A stretch of DNA of 64,000 bases from Nematopogon swammerdamellus (taxonomy: Eukaryota; Arthropoda; Insecta; Lepidoptera; Adelidae): assembly GCA_946902875.1 (NCBI GenBank), contig OX336355.1, positions 11,436,847 to 11,500,846 on the forward strand, written 5' to 3'. The notes under the pieces are model-generated. The model did not search any database and was not told where the DNA came from. It worked only from the letters and a program-made list of their open reading frames with translations. A program made the translations under genes and the position numbers. Positions 53,488 through 63,940 of this stretch are shown here, piece after piece (the first letter of the stretch is position 1; each line of letters opens with the position of its first letter).

Positions 53488-54565
53488 AATATTAGAACAT
53501 ATTAAGTACATAAACATATGATATATTTATCATACTAAATAAGAATACATAGATGCATACTTATATTTATGTATTATGTAATAACAATAGATATTCGATA
53601 CACACATTACATACACTATTTCATATCTGTAAAAAAATCAAATAAATCACCTCTATTCCTTGGTGATTATGACAAAAAGCTAAAAATAAACTACCTAAAT
53701 GTAATTTCAATTATTTTGTGAATTGGTTTTCTTTAATTATTCAGATAGTTATTCAAATGCGGTGACATTACTCGTATACTCTGCCCTGCTTGAAACGTTT
53801 AGAAAATAAACTTCGTCAAATCATATCGGAAATTCCTGTTGGTCTTTTTACCACATTAATATCAGTTGAATGGTCGAAACGTTTTTAAATTACCAAATTA
53901 CCCACTTCAACCTCTTCGTTAGACATTTGAATCGTAACAGCGGCTAATATACATTTAATAAAATATTATCTCCAATGAGGCCTATTTTCCTCACAAAAGA
54001 TGACATCCTAAGATTAATTATGGTCATTTAAATTATATTTTGTCGTTCGGTCGTCACGGGAGAGAATAATCAACCAATCGTGGCGCTCAAAAGGCTTTAA
54101 TTATAATCCTAAATGCTCTGACAGTAAATATTTTCAACGACAGAGTTGAAGGGGCCGGGGAGGGGGGAGGAGGGAAAGGGAGCCAGCCTCCTGTGAAGCA
54201 TTGTGAACTTGTGAGGTGTTGCACCTGGTTAGAGAAATACGTAGAGCAGATTGTGTGACTTTTGATGTGTAACTCAAGCTCAAGCAAAATTGTTATTCAT
54301 ACACAAATAATACAGAAAATAAAAATACTAACGAAGGTGAGAAACTCTTCCGTCCGTATGCACAAACTTAACCCTAGACCGATACTCTCAACCTGGGAGT
54401 CTTAAAAACGTTTCCACATAATATTATCTCTGAAATGATGATACAAGCTTGTGAATAAAATAAATTGATGTACCTATAATAATTAATGTACTCGTATGAC
54501 TCATCATTTTAAGATTTTTTTCGCTTTTATGAGCTAAAAACTAACATAAGAAACACGCCTTTTAG
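53488..54565. other. Unassigned stretch
   Basis: AT-rich, no gene. A short G/A-rich tract (gggaggggggaggaggg) at 54158-54180. Confidence 0.4.
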
Positions 54566-54569
54566 AGGT

Positions 54570-54775
54570 CAGCCAATGTATCCCGACAATATCGGTGTGA
54601 GAAGAGTAATCGGTGTTGTACTGCATGGACTCCGACCATCAATTTTAGTAAAGTATTCGAACAAGATAACTATCAAGCAGCCAGTAGGGCACGAAGACCC
54701 ACCTGCTGCGTGATTCGGTGGAAGAACCGTGCCAATGTGAGAGGTGGCTAACCCTGTCGCTTGATGGATGACCTT
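54570..54775 (-). mobile_element. SINE-C, partial
   Basis: 'aatgtatcccgacaatatcg', 'gagtaatcggtgttgtactg', 'caagataactatcaagcagc', 'ccaatgtgagaggtggctaa'. Head absent. Confidence 0.82.
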
Positions 54776-54789
54776 GATGTAGTTCGCAC

Positions 54790-55158
54790 AAGACTCTACA
54801 TAGGTAACCTCAGCCTTGGCTACTCCATACATTTAACAAACCACTGACCATAGATGACTCATCCCGGCAGACCAAGTAGACAGTATTTGCACCTGTAGTG
54901 GTATCTAGTTGGTATGTGTGCGTGTAACGGTGTGTGTGACTTGGTAAAGGGGAAAGAAAAATGTTAAAATATCGCTCGTGTGTACATAGTTATTATCTGT
55001 TGCATCAGATCCTGATTTAATACAGGTTGGTTGTTTTCGAACTTACATCTTTAGATCATTGGCTGATTGCTGGTGTGCGGTCTGGGCTCGTACTCTTGAT
55101 GTCAAGGTTCGAGGTTACTTTTCTTCCGATATGCACCAATGAGTATTTTTAACTCCCG
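54790..55158. other. Unassigned stretch
   Basis: A faint tRNA-head remnant (gatcattggctgattgctgg, aaggttcgaggttac) lies near 55055-55120. No gene. Confidence 0.4.
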
Positions 55159-55159
55159 A

Positions 55160-55420
55160 CGAAAAAAAGGGGTGTTATAAGTTTAACGTGTATGTGTATG
55201 TGTGTATGAGTGTGTCTGTCTGTGGCATCGTAGCTCCCAAACGGATGGACCGATTTGGATGGAGTTTTTTTTTTATTGGAAAGCTGCGGTTTAATCGGGA
55301 TGTTAGTTAGCTAGGTTTGTAATAAAAAAAAAATTATCTTAAAAAGTGGACCGATTTGCATGAGTTTTTCTTAAAACTTGAAATAAAAGTTAAATTATAA
55401 ATTTAAAAAACCCTGACCCT
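55160..55420 (+). repeat. Repeat G
   Basis: 'gtgtatgtgtatgtgtgtat', 'ggcatcgtagctcccaaacg', 'gatggaccgatttggatgga' and 'aaaaagtggaccgatttgca', matching 9530-9780. Confidence 0.8.
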
Positions 55421-55572
55421 TAAAAAGTCAAAAATGGTTTCCATTTACTTACTTAAAGGAGTCGGGGGACCGCTAAGTAAATAAAATACCTATAAAAACT
55501 CAGAGCTGGGCGGGAACTTACTTAGCGGTCCACCATTATTTATGACTTCTAAGGGTCGGGTTTTTTTTTTAT
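55402..55572. repeat. Imperfect inverted repeat, ~170 bp
   Basis: 'aaaaaaccctgacccttaaa' on the left pairs with 'ctaagggtcgggtttttttt' on the right, and 'ggaccgctaagtaa' pairs with 'ttacttagcggtcc' nearer the centre. Probably a MITE that overlaps the end of repeat G. Confidence 0.75.
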
Positions 55573-55639
55573 TTGTAATTTAACTTTTTATGACAGAACC
55601 ATTTATGTGTATGTATACCTACACCTGTTGCTTCATAGT

Positions 55640-55805
55640 TTAAAACTCGGGTCCTTCAAGAGAGGCTTGAATAGGCACCTGTCAGGCCGGCGCGGCGCAT
55701 GGCATTCGCACCCCCGCGTGCGACAGAATGTCCATGGGCGCCGTTAGACACTTGGTTAGACATCTGAGTGCTGACAATGTCGCGCTTTCTATAAAAAAAG
55801 ATACT
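55640..55805 (+). repeat. LINE I 3' end fragment
   Basis: 'gggtccttcaagagaggctt', 'cacctgtcaggccggcg', 'gaatgtccatgggcgccgtt', 'tcgcgctttctataaaa'. Confidence 0.8.
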
Positions 55806-55844
55806 CGTAGGTGTCTTGGGACACCCGCGACAGAAGCACGCTTC

Positions 55845-56085
55845 CTTACCTATAATAAAATCCAACGTCTGCTTTCTGTCTGAGTGTCTGAGTGTCTGAG
55901 TGTATGTCTGTCTGTCCGCTTATAACTCGAGAACCACTGAACCGATTTTAATAAAACAAAATTTTACGGATAGCTTGATTCTTCCCATCAACTATAGGCT
56001 ACTTACTATCACGCTAAATGGCTTATGAGGTTAGCAGTGAAGTGAAATATGAGAGCGGGCGGAGCCGCGGGCACAGCTTGTTGCA
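55845..56085 (-). repeat. Interspersed repeat D, full
   Basis: 'taataaaatccaacgtctgc', CTGT-rich tract, 'ataactcgagaaccactgaa', 'tcttcccatcaactataggc' and a clean head 'gggcggagccgcgggcacag'. Confidence 0.87.
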
Positions 56086-56156
56086 TATAAAATCCAATTA
56101 TTCATTCATTGATATATTTAATTTCCATCGGTATAGCGCGTATCTATGCGATTATT

Positions 56157-56502
56157 TTTTTATGGAAACTGACACGGTTGGCTACGTCACCTACAACATC
56201 CGTGATGTTAGCCCATAGCAACGGGTGAACTAGGTGCCACGTCATAGCTTCCCTTAATTTCATGTCGGCTACACTGAACTGGACGGAAACACGAACTATT
56301 TACATAGCCGTTTCGACCGACGTTCCATTCAGTGTGGTGGTACCAACCCGGGCGGGATAAACCCTACCACCTAGTAAGGTAAGAAGGGAAGGGACCTACA
56401 GTTTTACGTGGAATCCGAACCACGGTCAGCCTGCAATGTCGAGCGGTCACCCATCCAACTAGGTGCTTCAACCGACCGCACCACTGAGCTACAGAGGCTG
56501 AC
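56157..56502 (-). mobile_element. SINE-B, full-length with shortened head
   Basis: All 3' and central modules are intact. The head keeps 'gagcggtcacccatccaact' and 'accactgagctacagaggct', but the 5S-like block between them is mostly deleted. Confidence 0.87.
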
Positions 56503-56965
56503 TAAAACAAGCGATATTACTTTCAACTTATTCTTTCACAACCAATCTAACAACAAATGCAATGGTTCGACTTCAAAGCTCGTTTCACTTTTTCTGAGTT
56601 AGGTCCCCATCCCATACGTGCGTTAAAAAGGTTCCCTTAAAAATCTAGCCAACTATGTGCGATTTATTTAAACATTAATGATGAAAGTGTAACAGGTTGT
56701 ACAGTGTACACGCGAGACAGGTATCGAGCTGGCACGTCGCGTCAGTCTGCCGCTTGTGACTCATCGGATGCGCCGCTGTGTGCTATGGATGGACCACTTT
56801 CTCACGTGGCGGCTAAAAAAACTAGGAGTCAACAAAGTATGTTTAACCAACGACTTAGCTAAGTTGGGGTTTGATTTGTGTGCTTGGGTGGTAAGAGAAC
56901 AGGTTCGTATTTGATAATTTTAATGATGGGTAGATTGTTAGGAAAATTCGTAGGAAACCTTTATC
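56503..56965. other. Unassigned stretch with one duplicated motif
   Basis: 56585-56640 repeats the 31648-31700 block. The rest is unassigned. Confidence 0.4.
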
Positions 56966-56966
56966 A

Positions 56967-57370
56967 GCCCCGGTAGCTCAGCGGTGCTGTCATTCGTGGT
57001 CATAAGTCATTCATAAGTCATCATCAATGCGTCCAGGTATGCACCTGGGCGCGTTCAGAACTTGGATGGTTCGACCATTGGAGGCTGACCGTGGTTCGGA
57101 TTCCAACTACAAATCTAGGTCCCTTGCCTTCTTGCCTTAAAAGGTGGATTACCTTACCTTACCTTAAAATTGCTAAACCAGCCTGGGTTGGTAACACCGC
57201 ACTGAATGAAAGTTCGGTCGAAACGGCTATGTAAATAGTTCGTGTTTTCCGTTCAGTTCAGTGACGACCAAAGGGAAGCACTGACATAGCACCTAGTTCA
57301 TCAAAGTGCCATAACATCACGCTAACATTACGGATGTTGTAGGTGATGTAGCCAACCGTGTCAGTTTCAT
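56967..57370 (+). mobile_element. SINE-B, variant head
   Basis: 'tcagccccggtagctcagcg', a head enlarged by small duplications (cattcataagtcatcatc), 'agaacttggatggttcgacc', central domain with a ttacc-repeat insertion near 57145-57165, and a standard 3' end. Confidence 0.83.
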
Positions 57371-57474
57371 TTTCAAATTGAATTTTCAAGGGACACACGA
57401 AAACTATAATACTCAACCTGTAGTGAGAAAATGTAAACACAAATGCTTATCAAAATCAAAACCAAAATATAGGG

Positions 57475-57862
57475 TGTTACGATGACCATGTCATTAACTT
57501 CGGGAGGGTTACATAGACACTCAAATAAACACGTTACGCAAAAAAAAAAAATATGTTTATAGTATTACTTTTCGAGAAATTTAACAAAACATGTTAGCTA
57601 CCTAAACATTAACCTGTGTGTAACAGTAGGTAACTTGCATTGTACGGGGTCAATGACCGTACTATGTTCAAACGCAGAACAGCTGTTTGTTGTAAGTAAG
57701 TCACAAGGTCACTATGATTGGTTTTTACAGCTACTTATTTAATTTAATCTTTTTGTTAGGAGAAAAAATGCTCCTATAAACATATGTTTTTTTCTTACGT
57801 AAAGTGTTTATTTCAGTGTGTATGTAACCCTCCCGAAGTTAATGACATGGTCAGCGAAACAC
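57475..57862. mobile_element. ~388-bp element with ~90-bp inverted ends
   Basis: Both ends share 'tgaccatgtcattaacttcg' and 'ggagggttacat', then 'aaataaacac'. No target duplication is clear. The interior has no ORF. Probably a MITE. Confidence 0.85.
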
Positions 57863-58054
57863 TTTATATTTATTTTATGCAAATCAGTATCGGCGATTGT
57901 GCCGAGAGACCAGAAAACAACCAAATTCATTCACCTGACCTCGTGACCTCGTGAAACCACGCTCAGCCGGACACAGCAGCAGATTTGCGGACTATGGGTT
58001 GACAGTATCGGGAAACATACTCGCCGGTAGACAACTTTGTTTTTTTTTTAATCA

Positions 58055-58135
58055 GAAAAAGCTCAATTTTGCTTGCCGACCGGATTCGAACTCCCGGAGC
58101 TCTTGCAATAGAATTCGACGCTCAGGTCCACCTGA
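58055..58135 (-). mobile_element. SINE-A tRNA-like head remnant
   Basis: Minus strand has 'gagttcgaatccggtcggca' with a B-box and 'caattttgagctttttctg' after it. The A-box side is degraded. Confidence 0.6.
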
Positions 58136-58149
58136 CGCCAGATTTCTTC

Positions 58150-58570
58150 CAGTCACCCTTTGGATGTTCGAGAGTCGTATGTATTGAAATGTATAGGTAA
58201 CATATTATAGTAACAATACATCAATGTACATGCACATTAATAAATAACAAATTAAATGAAATATAAAATAATATGGTATTTATATGAATAAATAATAGAT
58301 AGATAGATAGAAATACTTTATTGCTCCAAAAAACATTTAACATAAACAAACAATAGGAAATTTACATGAGGGGCAAAGGCGGACTTATCCCTTACAGGGA
58401 TTTCTCCCAGTCAACCTTTGGATGTTTGAGAGTCGTATGTTGCGAGATATAAGTAGGTAGTAGCAAAAGACTTGAGTGTGGGAATGTAAAATATAATATA
58501 AGGAAAATAACTATAATATACTATAATATACACTACATATAAGTACATACTAGTTAATTAAACGTAATAT
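58150..58570 (-). mobile_element. LINE H 3' ends, two overlapping copies
   Basis: 58300-58570 is a near-identical reverse copy of 26560-26850, with a tagatagatagataga tail. 58145-58260 carries an older piece (cacccttggatgtt-type, 'gagagtcgtatgtattgaaa'). The better copy seems to have inserted within or beside the older one. Confidence 0.8.
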
Positions 58571-58984
58571 ATAAATAAACAAGTAAATAAATAAATAAAA
58601 AATATAGAGATTATAATTTATAATTCCTCTTTTCCACCCATGTTCAAGATTCATCTGCAATAACTGCAGTAATTAAGTAATGCGAACGCGATAGCTTCAG
58701 GCGAAAGTTCAAGCATCCCTAGAGGCCTCATGCGTTATGCGCATGCGTCACCAACCTCATGATGAGACAAAGAGTGTGAACCACAGACAGGTGAATTGAT
58801 GCAGAGGCTGCCGGAGTAAATTAAATGTATGCACATATTTCATATTTCTGCAGCGCGAAGACAAACTTATTGCAAAATACAATTTGTTCAAGGTAACCTT
58901 ATCCACAAGCTGAGCGATAGTGGATTCGATACTACATATATTACTTTCTCCCGTTTTCTCCACTGTTTTTTTTTCAGAAATGTA

Positions 58985-59385
58985 GCAAGCGGCGGGTGGC
59001 CGATTGGTTTTGGCTTCTCATGCGAGAGGTCCGAGGTTCGAATCCAGTCGGCGTGTACCAATGAGTTTTTTCTGACGAAAAAATTTACGTGCATACCTAC
59101 ACCTGCTGCTTCACCGTTCGGAACCGGTGTAAAATTGTAGGTCCCTTCCCTTGCCCCTTACTAGGTGGTAGGCTCAAATTGTAGCAGACTAGGTTGGTAC
59201 CACCGTACTGGATGTAAAATGGCCGCACAGCAGCCTCGGTTGTGTTCTCCTCTAGTCCAGTATAGCCAGCAATCCAGGGAAGTCTGCGGCATGGCACCTA
59301 CCTTCTCGGAGGTGATATTGGCTTGTAGGAGAATGTGCTTTGGCCCCTCCGACTCAGCCACCCATACCTGATTAGATAAAATAAA
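58985..59385 (+). mobile_element. SINE-A, full-length reference copy
   Basis: tRNA-like head: A box 'gtggccgattggttttgg', B box 'gaggttcgaatccagtcgg'. Body: 'ccaatgagttttttctgacg', 'cacctgctgcttcaccgttc'. Central domain: 'taggtcccttcccttgcccc', 'ttactaggtggtaggctc', 'ttggtaccaccgtactgg'. 3' part: 'gtccagtatagccagcaatc', 'ccgactcagccaccc', and an ATAAA-rich tail. Pol III transcription is inferred from the boxes. Confidence 0.92.
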
Positions 59386-59449
59386 ATATAAAATAAATGT
59401 TCTTCTATGTAATAGAGCTTGGCAAAGCGGTACTGTGGCCGAAAGGCAT

Positions 59450-59540
59450 TGCCCGTGGCTCCGCTCGCGGCATTTTAGGTAAGGCTTAACGTGTTCTCGA
59501 TAAAGTGGTCCTCGAGTTATAAGGGTATACATAACATACA
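59450..59540 (+). repeat. Repeat D/E fragment
   Basis: 'gcccgtggctccgctcgcgg' head and a 'cctcgagttataagggtata' tail with most of the middle missing. Confidence 0.65.
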
Positions 59541-59544
59541 TTGT

Positions 59545-59862
59545 ACCGTGTTGGGCCTGTACTTTAAAAGAATAGCCCCACTGCATCTCTGCCCGTGTAT
59601 GTCGTAAAAGGCGACTATGGGATATGATTTCCTTCTTATGTTACTAGGTGGTAGGGTTTAACCCGCCCGGATTGGTACCACCGCACTGAATGAAAGGTCG
59701 GTCGAAACGGCTATGTAAATAGTTCGTGTTTTCCGTCCAGTTCAGTGTAGCCGGCACGACCGAAGGGAAGCACTGACGTGGCACCTAGTTCACCCGGTGT
59801 TATGGGCTGACATCACGGATGTTGTAGGTGATGTAGCCAACCGTGTCAGTTTCAAAAAAAAA
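59545..59862 (+). mobile_element. C-head/B-body chimeric SINE, complete
   Basis: 'taccgtgttgggcctgtact', 'ggcgactatgggatatgatt', 'tccttcttatgttactaggt', then SINE-B body to 'gtcagtttc' plus a long A run. The same join as at 36738 and 22633. Confidence 0.9.
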
Positions 59863-59867
59863 AAAAA

Positions 59868-60090
59868 CATACATATCACACACGCTGAATCCCGACAACC
59901 GGGGTAAGCAGAGTAATCGGTGTTGCGCTGCAAGAACTCTGGCAAATTACACCACAACACCGACCACCACGTTCCGCAAAGCATTCGAACAAGATTCAAT
60001 CGATCAAGCAGCAAGTAAGGCACGAAGCTGCTGCATTACTCGGTGGAAGTACCGTGCCAAGGTGAGAGATGGCGAGCCTATCGCCACCTC
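59868..60090 (-). mobile_element. SINE-C, left part, split by the 3.2-kb foldback
   Basis: 'acatatcacacacgctgaat' through 'ccaaggtgagagatggcgag' and 'cctatcgcc'. Its head continues at 63318-63410 (cacggcatcttgtccttatc, ggggctattctttttaagta). The two parts together make one copy in the right order, so the foldback inserted into it. Confidence 0.8.
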
Positions 60091-60731
60091 TCACCTTGTC
60101 CTTTTTCCTTATAGTCCCTTCTCTTAGCTTCAAAAAAGGCCAAAATAGTTCACTTTGTGATACCAGCACCAACATTTAGTATGTTATTATACATGTTATT
60201 TTATATAAAAAACCGTCGGGACACAAGCTGTAGAGTGCCTGGATCCCCAGATATGACGTCATCAAAATGGCGGCCGCCGCATTTTGAAAACTGCAAATTA
60301 TTTCGAAACTGTGAGCGTTATATACATGTGTGAGGGGTCAAATTAAAGGTAATTAAGTGTTCTATAATATTGTTCTTATATAAGACCACGTGAGTAGTAC
60401 AGTTACAGAAATATTTAAAATTTTGTGAAAATTTTACTTTCAAATTCTTCGTATTTTTGCTATAGTCTCTAAACTATTCATTTTATACCAAAACTATGTA
60501 TTACAGAAACATTTACCACATTTTCACATTTTTAATAAAAAAAACCGTACGTTGATCGGATTAAAAATGTCTTAGTTATGCCACTTTTAGCTAGGCGCTC
60601 CCGCTTGTTCGCACGGGTGTCGCGCGCGATCTGTAATAAAAAATACATTGGTGAACTGGTTAATTAACTTTTATATATTTATAGTATTATATATTCAGCT
60701 ATATTTATTTTATATTTGTATAATATAGCAA

Positions 60732-60902
60732 CTATACAATATAGTTATTAAAAAAATCACACATTTGCATATATTTCGACATGCTGTCGTCTTCAGTCGA
60801 AATATATGCAAATGTGTGATTCTTTTAATAATTATATTGTATAAATAATAAAATTAAATAATAAGCCATGCTATTGGTATTAATAAAAATATATTTCAAT
60901 CT
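60732..60902. mobile_element. Insertion in the left arm, with an internal hairpin
   Basis: The 13-bp sequence tataatatagcaa occurs at 60719-60731 and again near 60903-60915, while the right arm has it once. Between them lies a 34-bp-arm hairpin (aatcacacatttgcatatat ... atatgcaaatgtgtgatt). This behaves like an insertion with target duplication. Confidence 0.75.
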
Positions 60903-60983
60903 CTATAATATAGCAAATTGTATATATATTTTTATTTTATTTTCAACTTTTTGGAAAACAACAGTACAATTTATATAAATAAA

Positions 60984-61358
60984 CTAGCTTTTGCCCGCGG
61001 CTTCGCTCGCGTGAAATTCGCATTTAATAAGAAGAAAATAAGTAAACCCGCTACCGTACCTATATTTCGGCGCGCGAAACAATTTGATTTGTATGGGAGC
61101 CACATCTTAGCGTAGCCGGAAGTGAATTTTATTTAGCCTATCCTGTGTCCCGTGTAGGTAAATGTATTTGTACGAAGTTTCATCGAATTCAGATGATCTG
61201 TTTAAGAGTTATGGTGGAACATACATACATACAGAAATGTTTTCTAAAAATCGTAAATTTAGTTTTAGTATCATACACAGAGTCTACAAACCCAATATCT
61301 CAAAAAACAAAGGAACTTACTCCATGACCATCCCTTACAGATTTATTATTAGTATTGA
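60984..61358 (+). repeat. Repeat E, inserted in the left arm
   Basis: Head 'ctagcttttgcccgcggctt', 'cctatcctgtgtcccgtgta', 'aagagttatggtggaacata', 'ccatgaccatcccttacaga'. The right arm of the foldback lacks it at the matching point (62628-62650), so it arrived after the arms formed. Confidence 0.85.
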
Positions 61359-61531
61359 TGAGGTACTATAATAATAGTACTTAAACTTATGTGACTTAGA
61401 CTGGTGAAGTTTCCACATATAAATGTAATTACTACGTTTTTGACATATAATTACTACGTTTTTGTAATGTGTGTGGAAAATCAAATAAAAGTATGTGAAA
61501 TCAGCAGATACCTTAGATAATTTATCTGGAG

Positions 61532-61915
61532 CATGCTCCTTCGCATGCACAAAGGAGGGTGCATTTCAGTTCGCTCTTCACGCACCCAGATCTCGTGGAC
61601 CTTTTCTTGCATTTAAAAGTTAAGAGTTCCTTGCAACTGTTATTGGCGTCAGGAATAGTTTTCCGTACAGGAGTATACGACAGTCCGTTGTTCTTACTTT
61701 CGCAACCTCAGTTTCATGAGTAAAATTTTTCCGGGTTGGAGTATAGACAATTTGTCCATGTTTTAGTCTGTCTGTAGGACTGCTCGCTTAAGGTGTAACG
61801 CTTGTTTTGTGGTGGTATTCCCGCATGAGTACATTTTAAAAGCGGCGTCTACATCTCTCAAATTCAATCATGTTTTCCACGCACTTTCTTCCCAATTCCA
61901 TAAAACGCTGACACC
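61532..61915 (-). pseudogene. Left-arm mirror of the captured coding segment
   Basis: The minus strand holds a diverged and shortened version of 61932-62515. It keeps the cysteine-rich end (61530-61590) and the 'caaattcaatcatgttttcc' end but lacks about 165 bp in the middle. No continuous frame. Confidence 0.75.
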
Positions 61916-61931
61916 GTGTCGCACCCGGTAA

Positions 61932-62520
61932 ATGCGTGAAAAAAATGGCATCAAATTGGGCATTCCACTTGGTAGGAGAGTACAAAAGACATGGTCGGCG
62001 TTTTGTGGAATTGGGAAGAAAAGTGCGTGGAAAACATGGTTGAATTTGAGAGATGTAGACGCCGCTTTTGAAACGTACTCATACGCGGGAATACCATCAC
62101 ATAACAGTACAGAATTTATATTGATCGAAAAGTTTGTAGTTCACATCTACCACCATACAAGTGATACTACCAGCGTGAACACAACACGAAGAGTCCTGTT
62201 CACTAAAAGGAACAGGTCTATAGAGCATATACCACCGACGCAAGATGCATTACTACAACACCTTAAGCGAGCAGGGCTACAGATTAAAATATGGACAAAT
62301 TGTCTATACTCCAACCCGGAAAAAATTGACCCAATTAACTGAGGTTGGGAAAGTAAAAACAACGGACTGTCGTATACTCCTGTATGGAAAACTATTAAAC
62401 GCCAGTAACAGTTGCAAGGAACTCTTAACTTGAAAATGCAAGAAAAGGTGCATGAGATGTGGGTGCGTGAAGAACGAACTGAAATGCAGGGTGCATTGTG
62501 CATGCGAAGGAGCATGCTCC
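61932..62520 (+). pseudogene. Decayed C-terminal segment of an uncharacterised arthropod-type protein
   Basis: A 136-codon frame (61932-62342) has KTWSAFCGIGKKSAWKTWLN, then EFILIEKFVVHIYHHTSDTT and FTKRNRSIEHIPPTQDALLQ followed by HLKRAGLQ. After a frame change, 62340-62433 reads CRILLYGKLLNASNSCKELL, then a stop, and 62434-62520 encodes KCKKRCMRCGCVKNELKC and RVHCACEGACS with eight Cys. The order 'LPPT..ALxxHxxRA', then a C-rich CxCxKxxLxCxxxCxC tail, recalls uncharacterised proteins often seen near mobile DNA in invertebrates; I recognise the pattern but no function. It is broken by at least one frameshift and one stop. Confidence 0.65.
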
Positions 62521-63317
62521 AGAGAAATTTAATTATATAGAGAATTTTATTTATTTACCTATTATACATATATAAATTTATATGTGGAAACTTCACCGGT
62601 CTAGATCACATAAGTTTAAGTACTATTATAGTACCTTATTTATTTATATAAAAAAGTTTTCCAAAAAGTTGAAAAAAAATATATATATATATAATTTGCT
62701 ATATTATACATATATAAAATAAATATAGCTGAATATATAATACTATAAATATATAAAAGTTAAATAAAAGTTAATTAACCAGTTCACCAATGTATTTTTT
62801 ATTACAGATCGCGCGCGACACCCGTGCGAACAAGCGGGAGCGCCTAGGTAAAAGTGGCATAACTAAGACATTTTTAATCCGATCAACGTACGGTTTTTTT
62901 TATTAAAAAGGTGAAAATGTGGTAAATGTTTCTGTAATACATAGTTTTGGTATAAAATAAATAGTTTAGAGACTATAGTAAAAATACGAAGAATTTGAAA
63001 GTAAAATTTTCACAAAATTTTAAATATTTCTGTAACGGTACTACTCACGTGGTCTTATGTAAGAACAATATTATAGAACACTTAATTACCTTTAATTTGA
63101 CACCTCATACATGTATATAAGCCTCACATTTTCGAAATAATTTGCAGTTTTCAAAATGCGGCGGCCGCCATTTTGATGACGTCATATCTGGGGATCCAGG
63201 CACTCCACAGCTTGTGTCCCGACGGTTTTTTAAATAAAATAACATGTTTAATAACATACTAAAAGTTGGTGCTGGTATCACTAAGTGAACTATTTTTATG
63301 CTAAGAGAAGGGACTAT

Positions 63318-63412
63318 TAGTCGCACGGCATCTTGTCCTTATCCCTTAGTCGCCTTTTACGACGTGCACGGGGAGAGATGCAGTGGGGCTATTCTTTTTA
63401 AGTACCGGCTAT
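63318..63412 (-). mobile_element. SINE-C head, right part of the split copy
   Basis: 'cacggcatcttgtccttatc', 'ccttagtcgccttttacgac', 'ggggagagatgcagtggggc', 'attctttttaagtaccggc', then truncated. Confidence 0.85.
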
Positions 63413-63888
63413 AATTTATATTGACTTACGTTACACGGCTGTAGATACTTCGCTTTATATATTTATTTATTTTACAAATTCATATTAAGTAAGTCTCTGA
63501 ATTAACAACCTACATTTCTCTACGATTCTCTATCGTACACCATGTTGACCAAATATTACAACCGCCTGCCCACACAGAAAGTTTGTCAGTTTTTAATAAG
63601 TTATTAGATAAGCATTAGTCATACATATCTACATACTAGCAGCTCAGTCGTTACTGTGTTCATACATTATGTACAGTTAAGTTAAACAGTCCTGAGCCTT
63701 CTAGACATAAAACATTGCAATTTCGGCAATAATTTAGGAGCAAATCCAAAGACATTGCATTCAATTTCGTTTTTTATCATATCACAGTTTCTTTTAAATA
63801 AAAATCTATTTATCAATGCAAACTGCCTGACAAAATGCGAAATGTTGAAAAAAAATATTTATTTCGCACTTGGCCAATTTGTTTTCAA
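63413..63888. other. Unassigned stretch
   Basis: AT-rich, no gene. 'cgcacttggcc' near 63866 is an F-type 3' end fragment. Confidence 0.4.
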
Positions 63889-63940
63889 CAAAGAGTTTGT
63901 ATTACGTCGCTGAGCGCAGCGACGTAATACAAACTCTTTG
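63889..63940. repeat. Perfect hairpin, 24-bp arms, 4-nt loop
   Basis: Left arm begins caaagagtttgtattacgtc; loop agcg at 63913-63916; right arm is its exact complement. It sits directly after an F-like 'cgcacttggcc' end. Confidence 0.95.

Larger units (their letters stand above)
60112..63317. mobile_element. 3.2-kb foldback (inverted duplication)
   Basis: The outer ends 'tagtcccttctcttagc' and 'gctaagagaagggacta' are inverted. Pairing continues inward: 60215-60290 (ggcggccgccgcattttg) with 63140-63200; 60530-60640 (cggattaaaaatgtcttagt) with 62795-62885; 61525-61600 (ggagcatgctccttcgcatg) with 62440-62515; and 61850-61915 with 61990-62055. The centre is near 61920-61990. Arms are about 1.4 kb once the E insertion (60984-61358), the 60732-60905 insertion and a ~165-bp deletion in the left arm are allowed for. 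Scattered mismatches show it is not brand new. Mechanism and class are unknown. Confidence 0.9.

Noticed and set aside
58985..59060. Functional tRNA gene
   Set aside because: The A and B boxes are real, but the sequence continues into a SINE body, recurs in several places and lacks a proper acceptor stem.
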